64,000 nt of DNA from Larix kaempferi (lineage: Eukaryota > Streptophyta > Pinopsida > Pinales > Pinaceae): the NCBI GenBank assembly GCA_027924585.1, contig BSBM01000092.1:10881001-10945000 (forward strand), read 5' to 3'. Below, piece after piece: positions 19,766 to 32,000 of this stretch (the first letter of the stretch is position 1; every line of letters starts with the position of its first letter). The position numbers and the translations under genes were made by a program. The notes under the pieces are model-generated. The model did not search any database, was not told the origin of the DNA, and saw nothing but the letters and a program-made list of their open reading frames with translations.

Positions 19766-22700
19766 TGTTATCACACCATAGTAGCAGGGCTACTATTCTT
19801 GCTTAGCAGATATCTGCACATTCCAGAGCTTCCATTATTCAGAGCTTGGCTATGATGATTGTATATTTTGAGATCACTCATGATCAGAGCAGTGTATTAT
19901 TCAGACTTATGTTAGACCTTGTGTCAAGGATGAGCCTTGAGAGTTCAGATTTGATGACCGATGTGACCCTTTATCCCATACAGTTTCAGTTCAGTGCTCA
20001 GAGATGTATTGCAGCAGTGTTTCAGATGATATATGATGATTACTATTGTGATGATGTTATATGACCTATGGATGTTTTATCATTGACTGTGGATTATTAT
20101 CTTGTTGATTTAGTCATGTTCACAGCATCTGCTTGGTATATTATTCCTGATGTGGCAAACTGTTTAAAATGAACTCTAAATTATAAAATGGACATTTACT
20201 TGCACATTTAGGTTGTTTGAAAAAACTCACTGGTTTACCACCGTACATAGATATGGTCTTTCCTGACACCAGTTGCCCGCTAGTTTAGGCTCCATACTCA
20301 TTTGACTCCATCCATACATGACTTTCCTTATTTTGACTTTAAACCTTGACCTGTCTTATTTGACTTTCCGATACTGAGGACTTCCCCATTTTTCTACCTC
20401 TGTGTTTGGACCGCATCCCTGTATGTTCGGTGTCTCGGCTCTAAGTTGGGGACAAAACTTGCCTTTGGTGAGTTGGATTGTAGGCCTAAATCATTCTGGT
20501 CGGTTGTCCCGATGTTTGGCATTGGCTCGAACTCCACCTAGTCACTAGAGATGTTGTTGGCTAAAACTGAAAGCTCATGTACTACTTATGGAAACTTATA
20601 AATTCGCCCATGGAAACTAAAAAGGGCAAGAGCAATGAACTGCTAAAAATACTCCTCGAAGAGTATATGAAAGGTCCAAAAAAGCAATGGTTCTTAAAAG
20701 CTATATCTAAACAATTGCTGACCTTATATGTATATGAAAACATGCCTTGGATGCAAGCTGCAACTAGTTGTGCTTATCAGCACACCTGAGATCCGAAGGG
20801 TTATGTAGGCCAAAAAGGCCATGAAATGAAATTGAATGATCCTAATGAATCTGGATCAACTTGATGTAGACATGATGCCTAAGTTGAATAAGCACTCTCT
20901 AAACAACTTATCCATTTGTGAGGCACAGCCATTCCCCGTGTTATTTTGTCCAGCACAGAGTTTGTAGCTTTCCCCTTCTCCCAGTCCAAAGTATTTTTGA
21001 GCTGAGATAGACAAGTCAACCCCTTGGCCCAACCTTGTTCCTAGCCTTCATCCTTCACTAGCAGTTTGACCATGTCCAATGGGTAAGTTTGTCATTTAAA
21101 CTATTGTGCAAGTAATTTCATATAACAAAGGAATATGCTAACTTGATTAATGCCACTGAATGGATGTTATACTTTGAGCTAAGCTGTGAGAATGATTAGA
21201 GGAACATGTCTTAGTCTACTGATATGATTTTTCCTTGGTTATATATGGACCTAGTCAAACCTAGTTTGACTATGGTCATTTCTTGGGATCCGTGATGATG
21301 TGGGCCACATATGCTTATAGATGATGATTGATGGACCCACATACTCTTGATGATGATGCCATATGATGGATATAGGATGCAGATGATGATTGATGCAATT
21401 CAGCAGTTTTATTTATTACTTTAGATCATCAGATTATACACTGTCCATATATGGTGGACCCTACAGCTGGCCCACTAGGGCAACCCATGGTGTATGAGTA
21501 CACATTCCTAGTGGATTTGGGTCTTCTGGATCCAATGAGACACTTATCTTTCAGTTCCGGGCACTTCTGACAGTGATTGATGCAGTTTTACACTTGTTGA
21601 CCAAATTTGGGGCTAATTTCCCAGCCTGAGCAGCAGGGGCCACGAGAGGCCAGTTCACCTAGGGCGCTGTATGAGGAGGGGGTGGTCCAGCCACTTGTTT
21701 TTACCATTTACCCCCCCTTCTGGAGAGCCTGGTGGGCTCAGTTGGACAGTGCAGATGCCCTGGGAGGCAATTTTGGCACTTTCACAGTTACCGAGGCAGT
21801 TAAAAATGGGATAAAGTGGTCACTGAGGAATTCGATTTGGGAAATTGAGGCAAGGTTTTGGCACTTGGTTTTCACAGAGGTCTTCTAGGGTGATCCCACT
21901 ATGTTCCAGCCAGTTTTCACCATGTGGGTAGGCCCACAGCGATCACAGGAGGTCTTTTACTGCTTGTTTGTCACAGATTTTGAGGACAGATTTGATCATT
22001 TATATTATCTTGGACATATTTTATTATTTTATTGTGCCTTGGGGATGAGCTAGTAAGGATTGATGCCTCCTAGCCCCACCATGTGCTTCTTATGTTATGT
22101 CCTAGTCATTATGAGGTGGATTTTTGTACTTTTACCCCTCTAGTGGATGACGTTATCCTCACTTTGTACCATTGATCATTATTAGCCATTGATCACGTAT
22201 TGAGATCTTTTAATCTCAACCACTCATTTGATGTAGTATTGTAGAGTGGTATAGGGTTTTGATCTTTATTATCCTATATAAGGAGGAGACCCCCTATTGT
22301 AAAGCTCACCTTTGGATCTCTGGAATATTGGAATAGAACACTTCTTTGTGGAGCATATCTCTATTGTCTTATGGATTCTCTTGCATCTTGAGTATACAGT
22401 ATCTCTTCTATGTATCATTGTGGGTTTTGGTTCTACAACTATTTGTCTTGCAGGGAAGTCGAATTGGTGGAGAGGAGGGCGATTTCTTGAGGGTTATTGT
22501 TGGAGGGATCCACATATTCTCTCTTGGGTTGATCTTGTGACAGGGAGTATCATTATTGTATCTTCGTGACATAGTGGATGCTTTCTATTACATCTTTCTA
22601 TCATTTTCATAATCATCTTACTTGACTTGTTTCCTTTGATCTTGTCTTGTAGGAGGAGGACGATTTGGCTTGGAGAATCAAAATTGCACTCTTGAATATA

Positions 22701-24202
22701 CACATAGGAGAATGCTATCAATTTGCAAGGTGGCCATAAGCAATTGAGGTAAGATCTACAAGGTATGTGTCTCTTTCCATCCATTCTCTCTTCATTGGTC
22801 ACAAACCCTAGTTAATCAAAACCCCAAATTTTGGTTTTTCATAGATCTACTTAGATCTAGCCTTGCTTTTGAAAAGATCTTAAGAACCCACCTCTATAGC
22901 ATCCACTCCTAGTTGGATCTATAGTTTGGTGGTGATTGAGTTAAAATTTACACACTTTTCAAGGCAATGTAGCTCTCTTGAGGCAAATCGCACTTCCTTG
23001 GGAGAGGCTTGTTTGGTTAGATCTAGCATATGGGTAGGTGAGATCCCACTTGATTTGCAATCTACATACTTGATAACCTACCCCTAGACTCTTACTTTGG
23101 TGATTTCTACCTTGTGGGCATCATTCCACGTTTCAAGGGATTAAAACCCCATGTTGGACTACTTGGCACCTTAAAACTCAGATCTAGTAAGATCTAACCC
23201 TTGGATTGTCTTGATTTTCTAGATCCACATAGATCATTGCCTAAACTACTTGGATCTATAATTTGGTGGCCATTGGACTTGATTTGATACCCCTTCTCCA
23301 CCTTTTAGCCCTCCTTGAGCAAGGTCACACTTCCTTGGGTGAGTGAGTTTGCCCACTTTAAGGACGTGGGTAGTTGAGATTTTGGTAGATTTGGAACGGG
23401 CATACCTTGAAACCTAGGTCTAGAGTATCATTTTGTGACGATCTGCCTTGGGGGTAGCATTCCTTATTTTAAGGGATTGTGGTCCAGTTGGGTCATATCA
23501 TGAAACCCTAGATCTAGTAAAATCCAACCATCATATCCCAATTAGCCCACTTGATTTGCATACTAGGTGTCCCGATCTACACTTTGACATATCTTTTGAC
23601 TCCATTAACCCATCCAACAAGGCACTAGTCCTCCTTAAGCAAGTCGCACTCCTTGGGAATTGTGTCAAACCTTAGAACCCATATGTGGGTATTCCTAATT
23701 TCAACTTAGATCCATAGATCTACTCATTACATCCCCCTTAGTACCAATTTACTCCCTTAAAGTCCACCTTTTGGGTCCCATTTGAGTCATTCACATATCC
23801 CAAGAAAGTGGGTCCCACTTGTGTAACACATGGTACTAGATCTTGTCTCTTTAGCTCATCATGTGGCCTAAATCATATATTGGTTGAAACACTAATCATC
23901 TCTCAAACCACCTTCAACCATACTTTAACTTCTCGGTCCACTTAACCTTGCATTGGTTTCCGTAACTATTCATTTACTTATCCCTAAGAACCTTTGTTTG
24001 GGTCCAATCATCTTTGATTGGTAATAAGGTCTCCCCCTAGGTCTTGATTCATCTAGATCTAAGCGAAGAGTGCCTCGTTTGACGTGACTCCCACCTTGCA
24101 TTGAGAACCGTGGCATCTCTTGGGTCACCTCTTTAGTTGTCCATCTCCTCTACCGTCCCGGATGGGATACCACTAGGGACAACTACAAGTTGTGTGATAA
24201 CA
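19766..24202 (+). mobile_element. Solo long gypsy LTR (4437 bp) in the copia B leader
   Basis: Begins TGTTATCACACC and ends GTGTGATAACA. Flanks are GATCT (19761-19765) and GGTCT (24203-24207), a 5-bp target duplication with one change. No internal region is present, so it is a product of LTR-LTR recombination. The copia leader continues on both sides. It parallels 10745-15196 along its length, including the TATA block and AGATCTA-rich segment. This copy fixes the true LTR limits for the family. Confidence 0.9.
22275..22281 (+). promoter_or_regulatory. TATA box of the solo LTR
   Basis: TATATAA in CCTATATAAGGAGGAGACCCCCTA, identical to the block at 13269. Confidence 0.6.
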
Positions 24203-24741
24203 GGTCTCTTTCCACAGATCATCAAAGGCAAAGAGGCTACGCTGACTCTCCTAAGGAAGGTGCATCTTTTTGTCGAGACAGAATTTGATTCCGAGCATTT
24301 TCAGTTTTTGGCTCGTCACTACTGCGGGAAATTAGGGCTTTTGACATAAGAGGAATTTTTGAGTGCTCTCAGCATAGGATTGATCTCCTCAGCAAAATCG
24401 AAGTTTAGAGACCAAGATCGAACTTTTTGGTTGGGCAAAACCCCGGGATCTATCAAACCCTAGTTCAGGTTTTGGACCAGAAAAACCAGAATTTGACAGA
24501 AATTGCAGATCCGAAATTCGCAGGTCACTTTTGAGGAGTAAATTTTTGGAGTTTTCAAAATCTGAGCACACCAGCTTGCTCGCCTCAGTCAATTGCATCT
24601 CCTTGTCTAGTCAGAAGTTTGAAATTCCAAGTTTGGATTTTTAGGGTTTCTCTGTCAAACCCTAGCCAACTCCAGATCCAGTTTCAGCAAATCAAGTGGT
24701 AAGATCTAAATCTTTTATTTCCATTTGAGTTTCTCATTAAG
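24203..24741 (+). other. Copia B leader, right part
   Basis: Untranslated sequence between the solo LTR and gag. It resembles the end of the copia A leader (TTTCTCTGTCAAACCCTAGCC, AAGTGGTAAGATCTAAATC). No gene seen. Confidence 0.6.
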
Positions 24742-27700
24742 ATGTCTCACCACACCAAGCTTGAAGATAAGCTTGAAGGGGCTGATAACTTCTGAGCATG
24801 GAAGTATAGGATTGGGTTAATCCTAGAAGAGAATGAATTGGACACCTACATAAGTGAAGAGGTTCCAGACCTAGAGGGAGATGAGGCTAAGGCCTTACAT
24901 AAGAAGAACTTGGTCAAGGCCAAGAGGATTATTGCAAATTCTATCAAAGACCATCTCATACCTCATGTGTCTTCTCTAAAGACACCCAAGGAGATGTTTG
25001 ATTCCTTGACCAAGCTATTTGAAGGGAAGAACTTAAATCGAAAGATGACTTTGCGAAACCAATTGAAGAATGTCAAGGTACAAAATGCAGAGACCATGCA
25101 ATCCTACTTTACAAGGGTCTCTCGGATAACAAAACAACTTGAAGCTGTGGGAGAAGATATAGAGAATGGTGAAATTGTGATGACCACCTTGAATGGTCTC
25201 CCTAGGTCATGGGATTCCTTCATTCAAGGAATTTGTGCTAGGAGGAAGCTCATCTCATTCAGTAGGTTGTGGGAGGAATGCTCACAAGAAGAAGCTCGAC
25301 TTGTGGCTCGAGAAGAGAAGATGGGTAATGAAGACCAAGCTCTCACAGCACACTCCAAAAGGCATGATGACAAGAGGGTGCACCACCACAGTAAGAAAGA
25401 AAAGCACCACCACCAGAATCAAAGGGGTAACTTTAAACCCCAAAGAGATATGTCCACCATTCGATGCTATACATGTGATGAGAGGGGACACTACTCCAGG
25501 GATTGTCCCAGAAATAATAAAGGTGGCTCTCACAAGAAGAAGAGCAACAAAAGAAGGCATCATGCTCACCCTGCAGAGGATGATGAACCTCCCAGGAAGA
25601 GAGCCAGAGAAGAAATTGAAGATTCTTCAAGCGATGAAGAGTATGTTTTGATATCTGCACTCACAGGAACTATTACTCATGGAAGCAATGATTGGCTTAT
25701 AGATAGTGGGGCTTCCAAGCATATGACTAGATTCAAGGAATCCTTTATGAAACTATCTAAACATGAGTCAACCCCACAAAGTGAAACTTGGGGATGACTA
25801 CCAATATCCTATAAAAGGAAGTGGTGAAGCCTCCTATAAGCTAGACTCTGGGAAGTCTATGAAGATGAAGGATGTCTTGTTTGTACCAGGACTAAAGAAG
25901 AACCTTCTCTCCATATCTGCATTGGATGCAAAAGGTATGAGGGTTGCATTTGTAGATGGCCAAGTTTTAATGTGGCCAAAGGGAAAGACCATAGATGATG
26001 CAATAGTGATTGGAAAGCAAGAGGGAGGCTTATACAAATTGAAGGGCCAACCAGAACAAGCTTTGGTCCATGACTCAGTAGAGCCAAGTGAACTTTGGCA
26101 TAGAAGGCTTGCACATGTGCACTATAGAGCACTATCTCTTGCAAGCAAGGTTGTTGAAGGTCTTCTAGATATCCAGGCAAAGCATGAAGATGTTGCAAAG
26201 GATGTGCAAAAGGAAAGAACACAAAGAAGACATTTCCAAGTAGCGAGAGCAAGGCAAAAGGAATCTTGGAAATCATCCACTCCGATGTATGCGGTCCGAT
26301 GTCATCCAGTTCTTTGAGTGGGTATGTATATTATGTTTCTTTCATTGATGATTTTTCTAGGAAGACATGGATATATTTCTTGAAGAACAAAGATGAAGTA
26401 TTCAGCAAGTTCAAGGAATTCAAATCCTTGATCGAGAACCACACAGAGAAGAGAATCAAGACTTTTCGGTCTGACAATGGTGGAGAGTTCACATCATAAG
26501 ACTTCAAGAAATTATGCAGAGATTCAGGGATTAAGAGGGAGTTGACCACTCCATAGAATCCACGACAGAATGGAGTTGCAGAAAGGAAGAATAGAACAAT
26601 TATGGAAGCAACAAGGGCAATGCTTCATGACCAAGATCTTCCTATGCATCTGTGGGAAGAAGCTTCTAGGACAGCTGTGTATGTACAAAATCGTACTCCA
26701 CATAGAGTACTTGACAACAAAACACCAAAAGAAGTTTTCTCCGACAAGAAACCAGAGGTCAGCCATCTCAGAATATTTGGTTGCCCTATGTACATACACA
26801 TTCTGAAAGAGAAGAGGACGAAGTTACATCCTTCAGGAAAGAAGGGTATATTTGTGGGATATAGTGAAAGCTCAAAGGCTTACAGGATATATTTCCCAGG
26901 ATTCAAGAAGATTGACATCAGCAGAGATGTAACTTTCGACGAAGACTCAGCATATCACAGATCCAGGAAGATACCAGTTGAAGGCATTGAAGAACCAGAA
27001 GTACCCAGGAATCGAGATACAACAATGAATGAAGTAAATCCAGAAGAAGATCGTGAGATAGAAGATCCACGAGAACTAGTAGATCCACCACGTGAGAAGA
27101 ATTCTCACAAGAGGAAACCAGCATGGGTACGAGAAGCAATTCAAGATGCAGAGAGATATGGTGCTCCAGAAGGAATGCATAGAGAAAGCAAGAGGCCGAG
27201 ACCATTCTCCAGTTATGTAGCCCTGCTGTGTGACATCATTGACAAAGAGCCTTCCAACTATGAGGAAGCAACTGAGAAGAAAGAATGGAAGGATTCCATG
27301 ATTGAGGAGTACGAGTCGATCATGAAGAATGATGTCTGGGATGTGGTCCCGAGACCAGGAGGGAAGTCTGTAGTGACTTCCAAGTGGATCTACAAGATCA
27401 AGCATGCTGTAGATGGCAGCATAGAGAAATACAAGGCAAGATTTGTGGCACGTGGCTTCTCCCAGAAAGAGGGAATAGACTATGCGGAGACATTTGCACC
27501 TGTAACCAGATATACTTCCATTAGATCAGTACTTGCTCTGGCTGTAGTGATGAAGTGGAAGATACACCAGATGGATGTCAAGACAGCGTTCTTGAATGGT
27601 GTAGTGGAAGAGGAAGTATATGTGGAGCAGCCACTCGGGTTTGAGACACATGACAGGGAGACTCGTGTGCAAACTAAAGAAAGCCTTGTACGGTTTGAAA

Positions 27701-28789
27701 CAGGCACCCAGGACGTGGTATGGCAGGATAGAGAGCTTCCTGACTAGTTTGGGCTTTACCAAGAGTAAAGCAGATTCCAACCTTTACTACAAGGTTGATG
27801 AAGGAAATCCAGTGATACTCCTACTGTATGTAGATGACCTGTATGTGACAGGTGAGGATGGGTTGATTGCTGATATGAAGAGGAAGCTTGCTGCCAAGTT
27901 CGAGATGAAGGACTTGGGTATGATGCACTATTTTCTAGGCATGGAGGTGTGGCAGAGTACGGATGGGATCTTCGTTGGACAAGAGAAGTATGTAGTAGAG
28001 ATCCTGAAGCGGTTCGTGATGATGGATTGCAAGGCCATGGCCACACCTATGGCATCGAACCTGAAGCTATTGAGTGATGCTTCATCAGAGTCGGTTGATG
28101 CCACGATGTATCGTTAGATGATTGGGTCATTGATGTACCTGACGAATACGAGACCAGATATTTGCTTTGTTGTGAACACATTGAGCCAGTTCCTGACAAA
28201 TCCGAGACATGTTCACCTGATTGCTGCAAAGCATATTCTGAGGTACCTGAGGGGTACGGTTGATTATGGGCTCAAGTATGATGCGAATCAGAAGATTAAC
28301 CTAGAGAGTTATGTTGATTCGGATTGGGCAGGCAATGCCATTAATAGGAAGAGCACTTCAGGGTGCTGCTTCAGTATGGGATCAAGTGTGATCTCTTGGT
28401 TTAGCAGGAAGTAGTCCTGCGTGGCACTGAATACAGCCGAAGCAGAGTATGTCGTAGCTTGTTCGGCTAGTTGTGAGGCAGTATGGCTAAGGGAGCTACT
28501 ATCTGATTTGTTTGATCTCCAGTTGGACCCGACTTGTATACATTGCGACAACCAGAGTTGTGTGAAGTTGTCTGAGAACCCAGTGTTCCATGACAAGTCG
28601 AAGCACATTCAGATCAAGTATCACTATATCAGGGATATGGTGCAGAGAGGAGCAGTGAAGCTCCAGTATGTTGCGACGGACGAGCAGATAGCCGATGTAT
28701 TGACCAAGCCGCTGGCCAAAGTGAAGTTTGAATACTTCAGAGAGAAGCTTGGTGTACTTCAGATCGAGGTTCCTTCCAAGGGGAAGTGA
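24742..28789 (+). pseudogene. Copia B gag-pol polyprotein, complete domain order but broken
   Basis: Ty1/copia polyprotein in the order gag, protease, integrase, reverse transcriptase, RNase H. Gag starts at ATG 24742 and has TGA at 24793-24795 (CGA in A). The zinc knuckle CYTCDERGHYSRDCP is at about 25465-25506. Protease DSGASKHMT is at 25702. A frameshift near 25770 follows, then LWHRRLAHVHYRAL (integrase His motif), then a frameshift near 26190. Integrase core: SDVCGPMSS, FRSDNGGEF, QNGVAERKNR, with stops at 26497 and about 26554. RT covers SKWIYKIKHAVDGSIEK to LNGVVEEEVYVEQPLG, has a frameshift near 27670, then the catalytic YVDD in LLYVDDLYVTGED. RNase H covers SDWAGNAINRKSTSG to ADVLTKPLAKVKFEYF, with TAG at 28115 and 28412. 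The stops and shifts mean it cannot make a full polyprotein. Confidence 0.93.
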
Positions 28790-28818
28790 TGAGTCCGAAA
28801 GACGCAGATGCACATAGG

Positions 28819-29197
28819 CCATTCTCACATAGTGGTAGGAAAGTCCTCCTATGGTGTAGATGTAAGAGCTGGGGCCATTCTCACATGGTGGTAGGAAAGT
28901 CCTCCCATGGTGCAGATGTAAGGGCTGGGCCATTCTCACATGGTGGTAGGAAAGTCCTCCCATGGTGCAGATGTAAGGGTTGGGCGTGGCTTTTCCGACA
29001 TGGTCAGAGGTTAGTCCTTCCATGGTCGTTGATGTAATTGCCGAGGCTTTTCTGACATGGTCAAAGGAAAGTCCTTCCATGGTCATTGATGTAATTGCCG
29101 AGCTTTTCCGACATGGTCAGAGGAAAGTCCTTCCATGGTCGTTGATGTAATTGTTGAGCCTTTCCCGGATGGTCAGAGGAAAGTCCTTCCATGCCGG
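28819..29197 (+). repeat. Seven-unit hairpin minisatellite in the copia B 3' region
   Basis: Units of about 55-65 nt each contain a fold of the type CATGG..AGGA-AAG-TCCT.CCATG. Arms vary in step between units (CATAG with CTATG in the first, GGATGG with CCATGCC in the last). Confidence 0.8.
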
Positions 29198-29286
29198 TGA
29201 TTGTAAGTGTTGTGTTGTGTGCATCTGGGCTGTGCTCCGTTGACAACGAGATGATCTGAAGATGATGAGGTGACAGTAGGGTACAC

Positions 29287-29405
29287 AGGTTTTGCAAAGG
29301 CATATAATCAGTCCTGGGATGCTCCTTTAGGTTTTGCAGTGGCATATAATCAGTCCTGGGAGATCTTGCAAGTTTTGCAGAGGCAGTGTAATCAGTCCTG
29401 AGATG
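29287..29405 (+). repeat. Three-unit direct repeat in the copia B 3' region
   Basis: Three copies of GGTTTTGCA-AGGCATATAATCAGTCCTG, about 55 nt apart. Copia A keeps only a partial copy (near 31690). Confidence 0.75.
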
Positions 29406-29610
29406 TATCTACTTGATGGGTTGCTCACAGAGATGATGAAGACCTACATGGAGGCTAGGCCTACATCCAACATGAAAAAGGGCTGGCTCTGTAGAACTTC
29501 CTATGACGAGTAGATTGGAGATTGATGATCGAGATAGCAGCAGCAGTGACGATGATGATCCAGTGATGAAGACTTGTGCAGATGAATTGTGTCAAGAGAA
29601 TACCTTCATA

Positions 29611-29622
29611 GTTAAGAGGGAG
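29611..29622 (+). other. Copia B polypurine tract
   Basis: GTTAAGAGGGAG directly before the 3' LTR, the plus-strand primer. Copia A has the same tract ending at 32000. Confidence 0.8.
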
Positions 29623-30150
29623 TGTTGATGTATTTGTAACTTCGGAATGTATTTCACTTGTATATTTTATATTGTTATTGTACACTCGACATAGAGGTTA
29701 TATTCCTCTGATCGGAAGAGTCATTATTATTATTTGATGGGTTATTAGACTCCCCTAGTGGGGTCGGCCCAGAGTTAGGGTTTTATGGGTTATTAGACTC
29801 TCCTAGGAGAAGTCGGCCCAGTAGGGTAAAAAGGCAAGTGAAGTAAAGTATAAATAGAGGGTGTGACTCTCTCATTTGTTCATTCACTCACTCACTCACT
29901 CATTCGCATAAGTGAGAGAGAGACAAGTTCACACAAGTGGAGGAGGAGGAGTTGTTGGAGTCTATCTTATTGTTTTGGGGTTTTGTACTATTGCTCATTC
30001 TATCTCTGAGGAAGTTGCGGGGTTTTCTCCTTTATGGTTTCCCCGGTGAAATGCTTTGTGTCTATTGTCTCTTGTGATTGATTTGTTGTGCTTGTTATTC
30101 TCTCAGATAAGATCCTAGATCATATTGAATTAAATGTTGAAAAACTAACA
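29623..30150 (+). repeat. Copia B 3' LTR
   Basis: 528 bp, TGTTGATGTATTTG to AAAACTAACA, followed by CAAAT. TATAAATA at 29849-29856. Confidence 0.94.
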
Positions 30151-31270
30151 CAAATTGAAGAAGGCCTTGCACGGATTGAAATAGGCACCCAGGACGTGAT
30201 ACGGCAGGATGGATAGGTTCCTGATAAGCTTGGGATTTACCAAGAGTAAAGCAGATTCCAACCTTTACTACAAGGTTGAAGTGGGAAATCCAGTGATATT
30301 TCTACTCTATGTAGATTACCTGTTTGTAACAGGAGAGGATGGGATCATTGTAGATACGAAGAGGAAGCTTGCCGTAGAGTTCGAGATGAAGGACCTGGGT
30401 ATGATGCATTGTTTCCTAGGCATGGAGGTGTGGCAGAATGTGGATGGGATCTTCCTTGGACAAGGGAAGTATGCAGTGGAGATTCTGAAGAGATTCGGAA
30501 TGATGGACTGCAAGGCAATGGCCACACCTATGGCATCGAATTTGAAGCTACTATGTGATGCTTCATCAGAGTCAGTTGATGCCACGATGTATTGTCAGAT
30601 GATTGGGTCATTGATGTACCTGACGAATACGAGACCTGACATATGCTTTGTTGTGAACACATTGAGCCAGTTCCTGACGGATCCGAGACAAGTTCACTTG
30701 GTTGCTGCAAAGCATATATTGAGGTACCTGAAGGGTACAGTTGACTATGGGCTCAGGTATGACGTGAATCAGAAGATTAACCTGCAGGGTTATGTTGATT
30801 CTGATTGGGCAGGCAGTGTCGCAGATAGGAAGAGCACTTTGAGATGCTGCTTCAGTATGGGATCCGGTACGATGTCCTGGTTTAGCAGGAAGCAGTCCTG
30901 CGTGGCACTGAGTACAGCCGAAGCAGAGTATGTGGCAGCTTGTTCGGCTAGTTGTGAGGCAGTGTGGCTTAGGAAGCTACTGTCTGATTTGTTTGATCTC
31001 CAGTTAGAGGCGACTTGTATATTCTGTGACAACCAGAGTTGTGTGAAGTTATCCGAGAACCCGGTGTTCCATGACAAGTCGAAGCACATTGAGATCAAGT
31101 ACCACTATATCAGGGATATGGTGCAAAGAGGAGCAGTGAAGCTCCAGTATGTTGCGACGGACGAGTAGATAGCCGATGTATTGACCAAGCCGCTAGCTAG
31201 AGTGAAGTTCGAGTACTTCAGAGAGAAGCTTGGTGTTCTTCAGATTGAGGTTCCTTCCAAGAGGAAGTGA
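30151..31270 (+). pseudogene. Copia A reverse transcriptase (3' part) and RNase H
   Basis: Continues the RT of copia A after copia B: AAATTGAAGAAGGCC is the KLKKA.HGLK block, with TAG at 30182-30184 (CAG in B) and TGA at 30197-30199. The active site reads LLYVDYLFVTGED, so the second Asp of YVDD is Tyr (30317-30319), which should abolish polymerase activity. RNase H follows (YVDSDWAGSVADRKS, CVALSTAEAEYVAACSASCE, SCVKLSENPVFHDKSKHIEI) with TAG at 31166-31168, where B has CAG, and the frame would end at 31268-31270. The stretch 30209-31165 is otherwise open. The RNase H fits the copia family. Confidence 0.9.
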
Positions 31271-31300
31271 TGAGTACAGAAGACGCAGATGCACATGGAC

Positions 31301-31602
31301 CATTCTCGCATAGTGGTAGGAAAGTCCTCCTATGTTGGTAGATGTAAGGTCCAAGCCATTCCGGCATGGTGGCAGGAAATTCCTCCTATGGCCGTTGATA
31401 TAAGTGCTGAGCCATTCCAGCATGGTGGTAGGAAAGTCCTCCCATGGTCGTTGATGTAAGTGTTGATCCTTTCCCGAATGATGGTAGGAAAGTCCTCCCA
31501 TGTCGGTTGATGTAAGTGTTGTGTCTCACATGCTGGTAGGAAAGTCCTCTCATGTTGGTAGACTAAGCCTCGTATGGTGGTAGGAAAGTCCTCCCATACT
31601 GG
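31301..31602 (+). repeat. Six-unit hairpin minisatellite in the copia A 3' region
   Basis: Same unit as 28819-29197. Examples: GCATAGTGGTAGGAAAGTCC paired with TCCTATG, and CGTATGG paired with CCATAC in the last unit. The arms change together. Confidence 0.8.
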
Positions 31603-32000
31603 AGACTTTGTGATGTGCATCTGGGCTGTGCTCCGTGTGACGATGAGATGATCTAAAGACAATGAGGTGACAGTAGGAGACGCAGGTGTTTGCAGAGGCA
31701 ATGTAATGACTGGTCCTGGTCTATACCTACTTGATGGCTTGCTCGCAGAGATGATGAAGACCTACATGAGGGATAGGCCTACATCCAGCATGAAAAAGGG
31801 CTGGCTCTGTAGAACTTCTTATGACGAGTAGATTCGAGAGATGTCACCAATCAATGATCGACTTGATGAGGATTGCAGCAGTGACGACGATGATCCAGTG
31901 TTGATGATGATGTTCCAGCATTGATGATCCAGCGACGAAGACTTGTGTCCAGATGTGTTGATGACTGTGTCCAAAGAATACCTTCCTAGTTAAGAGGGAG
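31603..32000 (+). other. Copia A 3' untranslated end and polypurine tract
   Basis: Shares the CGAGATGATCTAAAG, CTACATG.GG.TAGGCCTACATCCA and AAAAAGGGCTGGCTCTGTAG blocks with copia B, and ends with the purine tract AAGAGGGAG (31992-32000). Confidence 0.65.

Larger units (their letters stand above)
19170..30150 (+). mobile_element. Ty1/copia element B, inserted in copia A
   Basis: Bounded by TGTTGATGTATTTG at 19170 and AAAACTAACA at 30150, with target duplication CAAAT on both sides. It has LTRs of 524 and 528 bp, a Met-tRNA primer site, a gag-protease-integrase-RT-RNase H frame with stops and frameshifts, a repeat-rich 3' region and a polypurine tract. A long gypsy solo LTR (19766-24202) sits in its leader. 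It belongs to the same lineage as copia A, with similar gag, RT and 3' repeats, but its LTR is distinct outside the start, the TATA region and the end. Confidence 0.94.

Noticed and set aside
28819-29197. Regularly spaced repeats resembling a CRISPR array
   Set aside because: Units are imperfect, spacers are not unique, the sequence is in a plant copia 3' region, and the same unit occurs in a second element.
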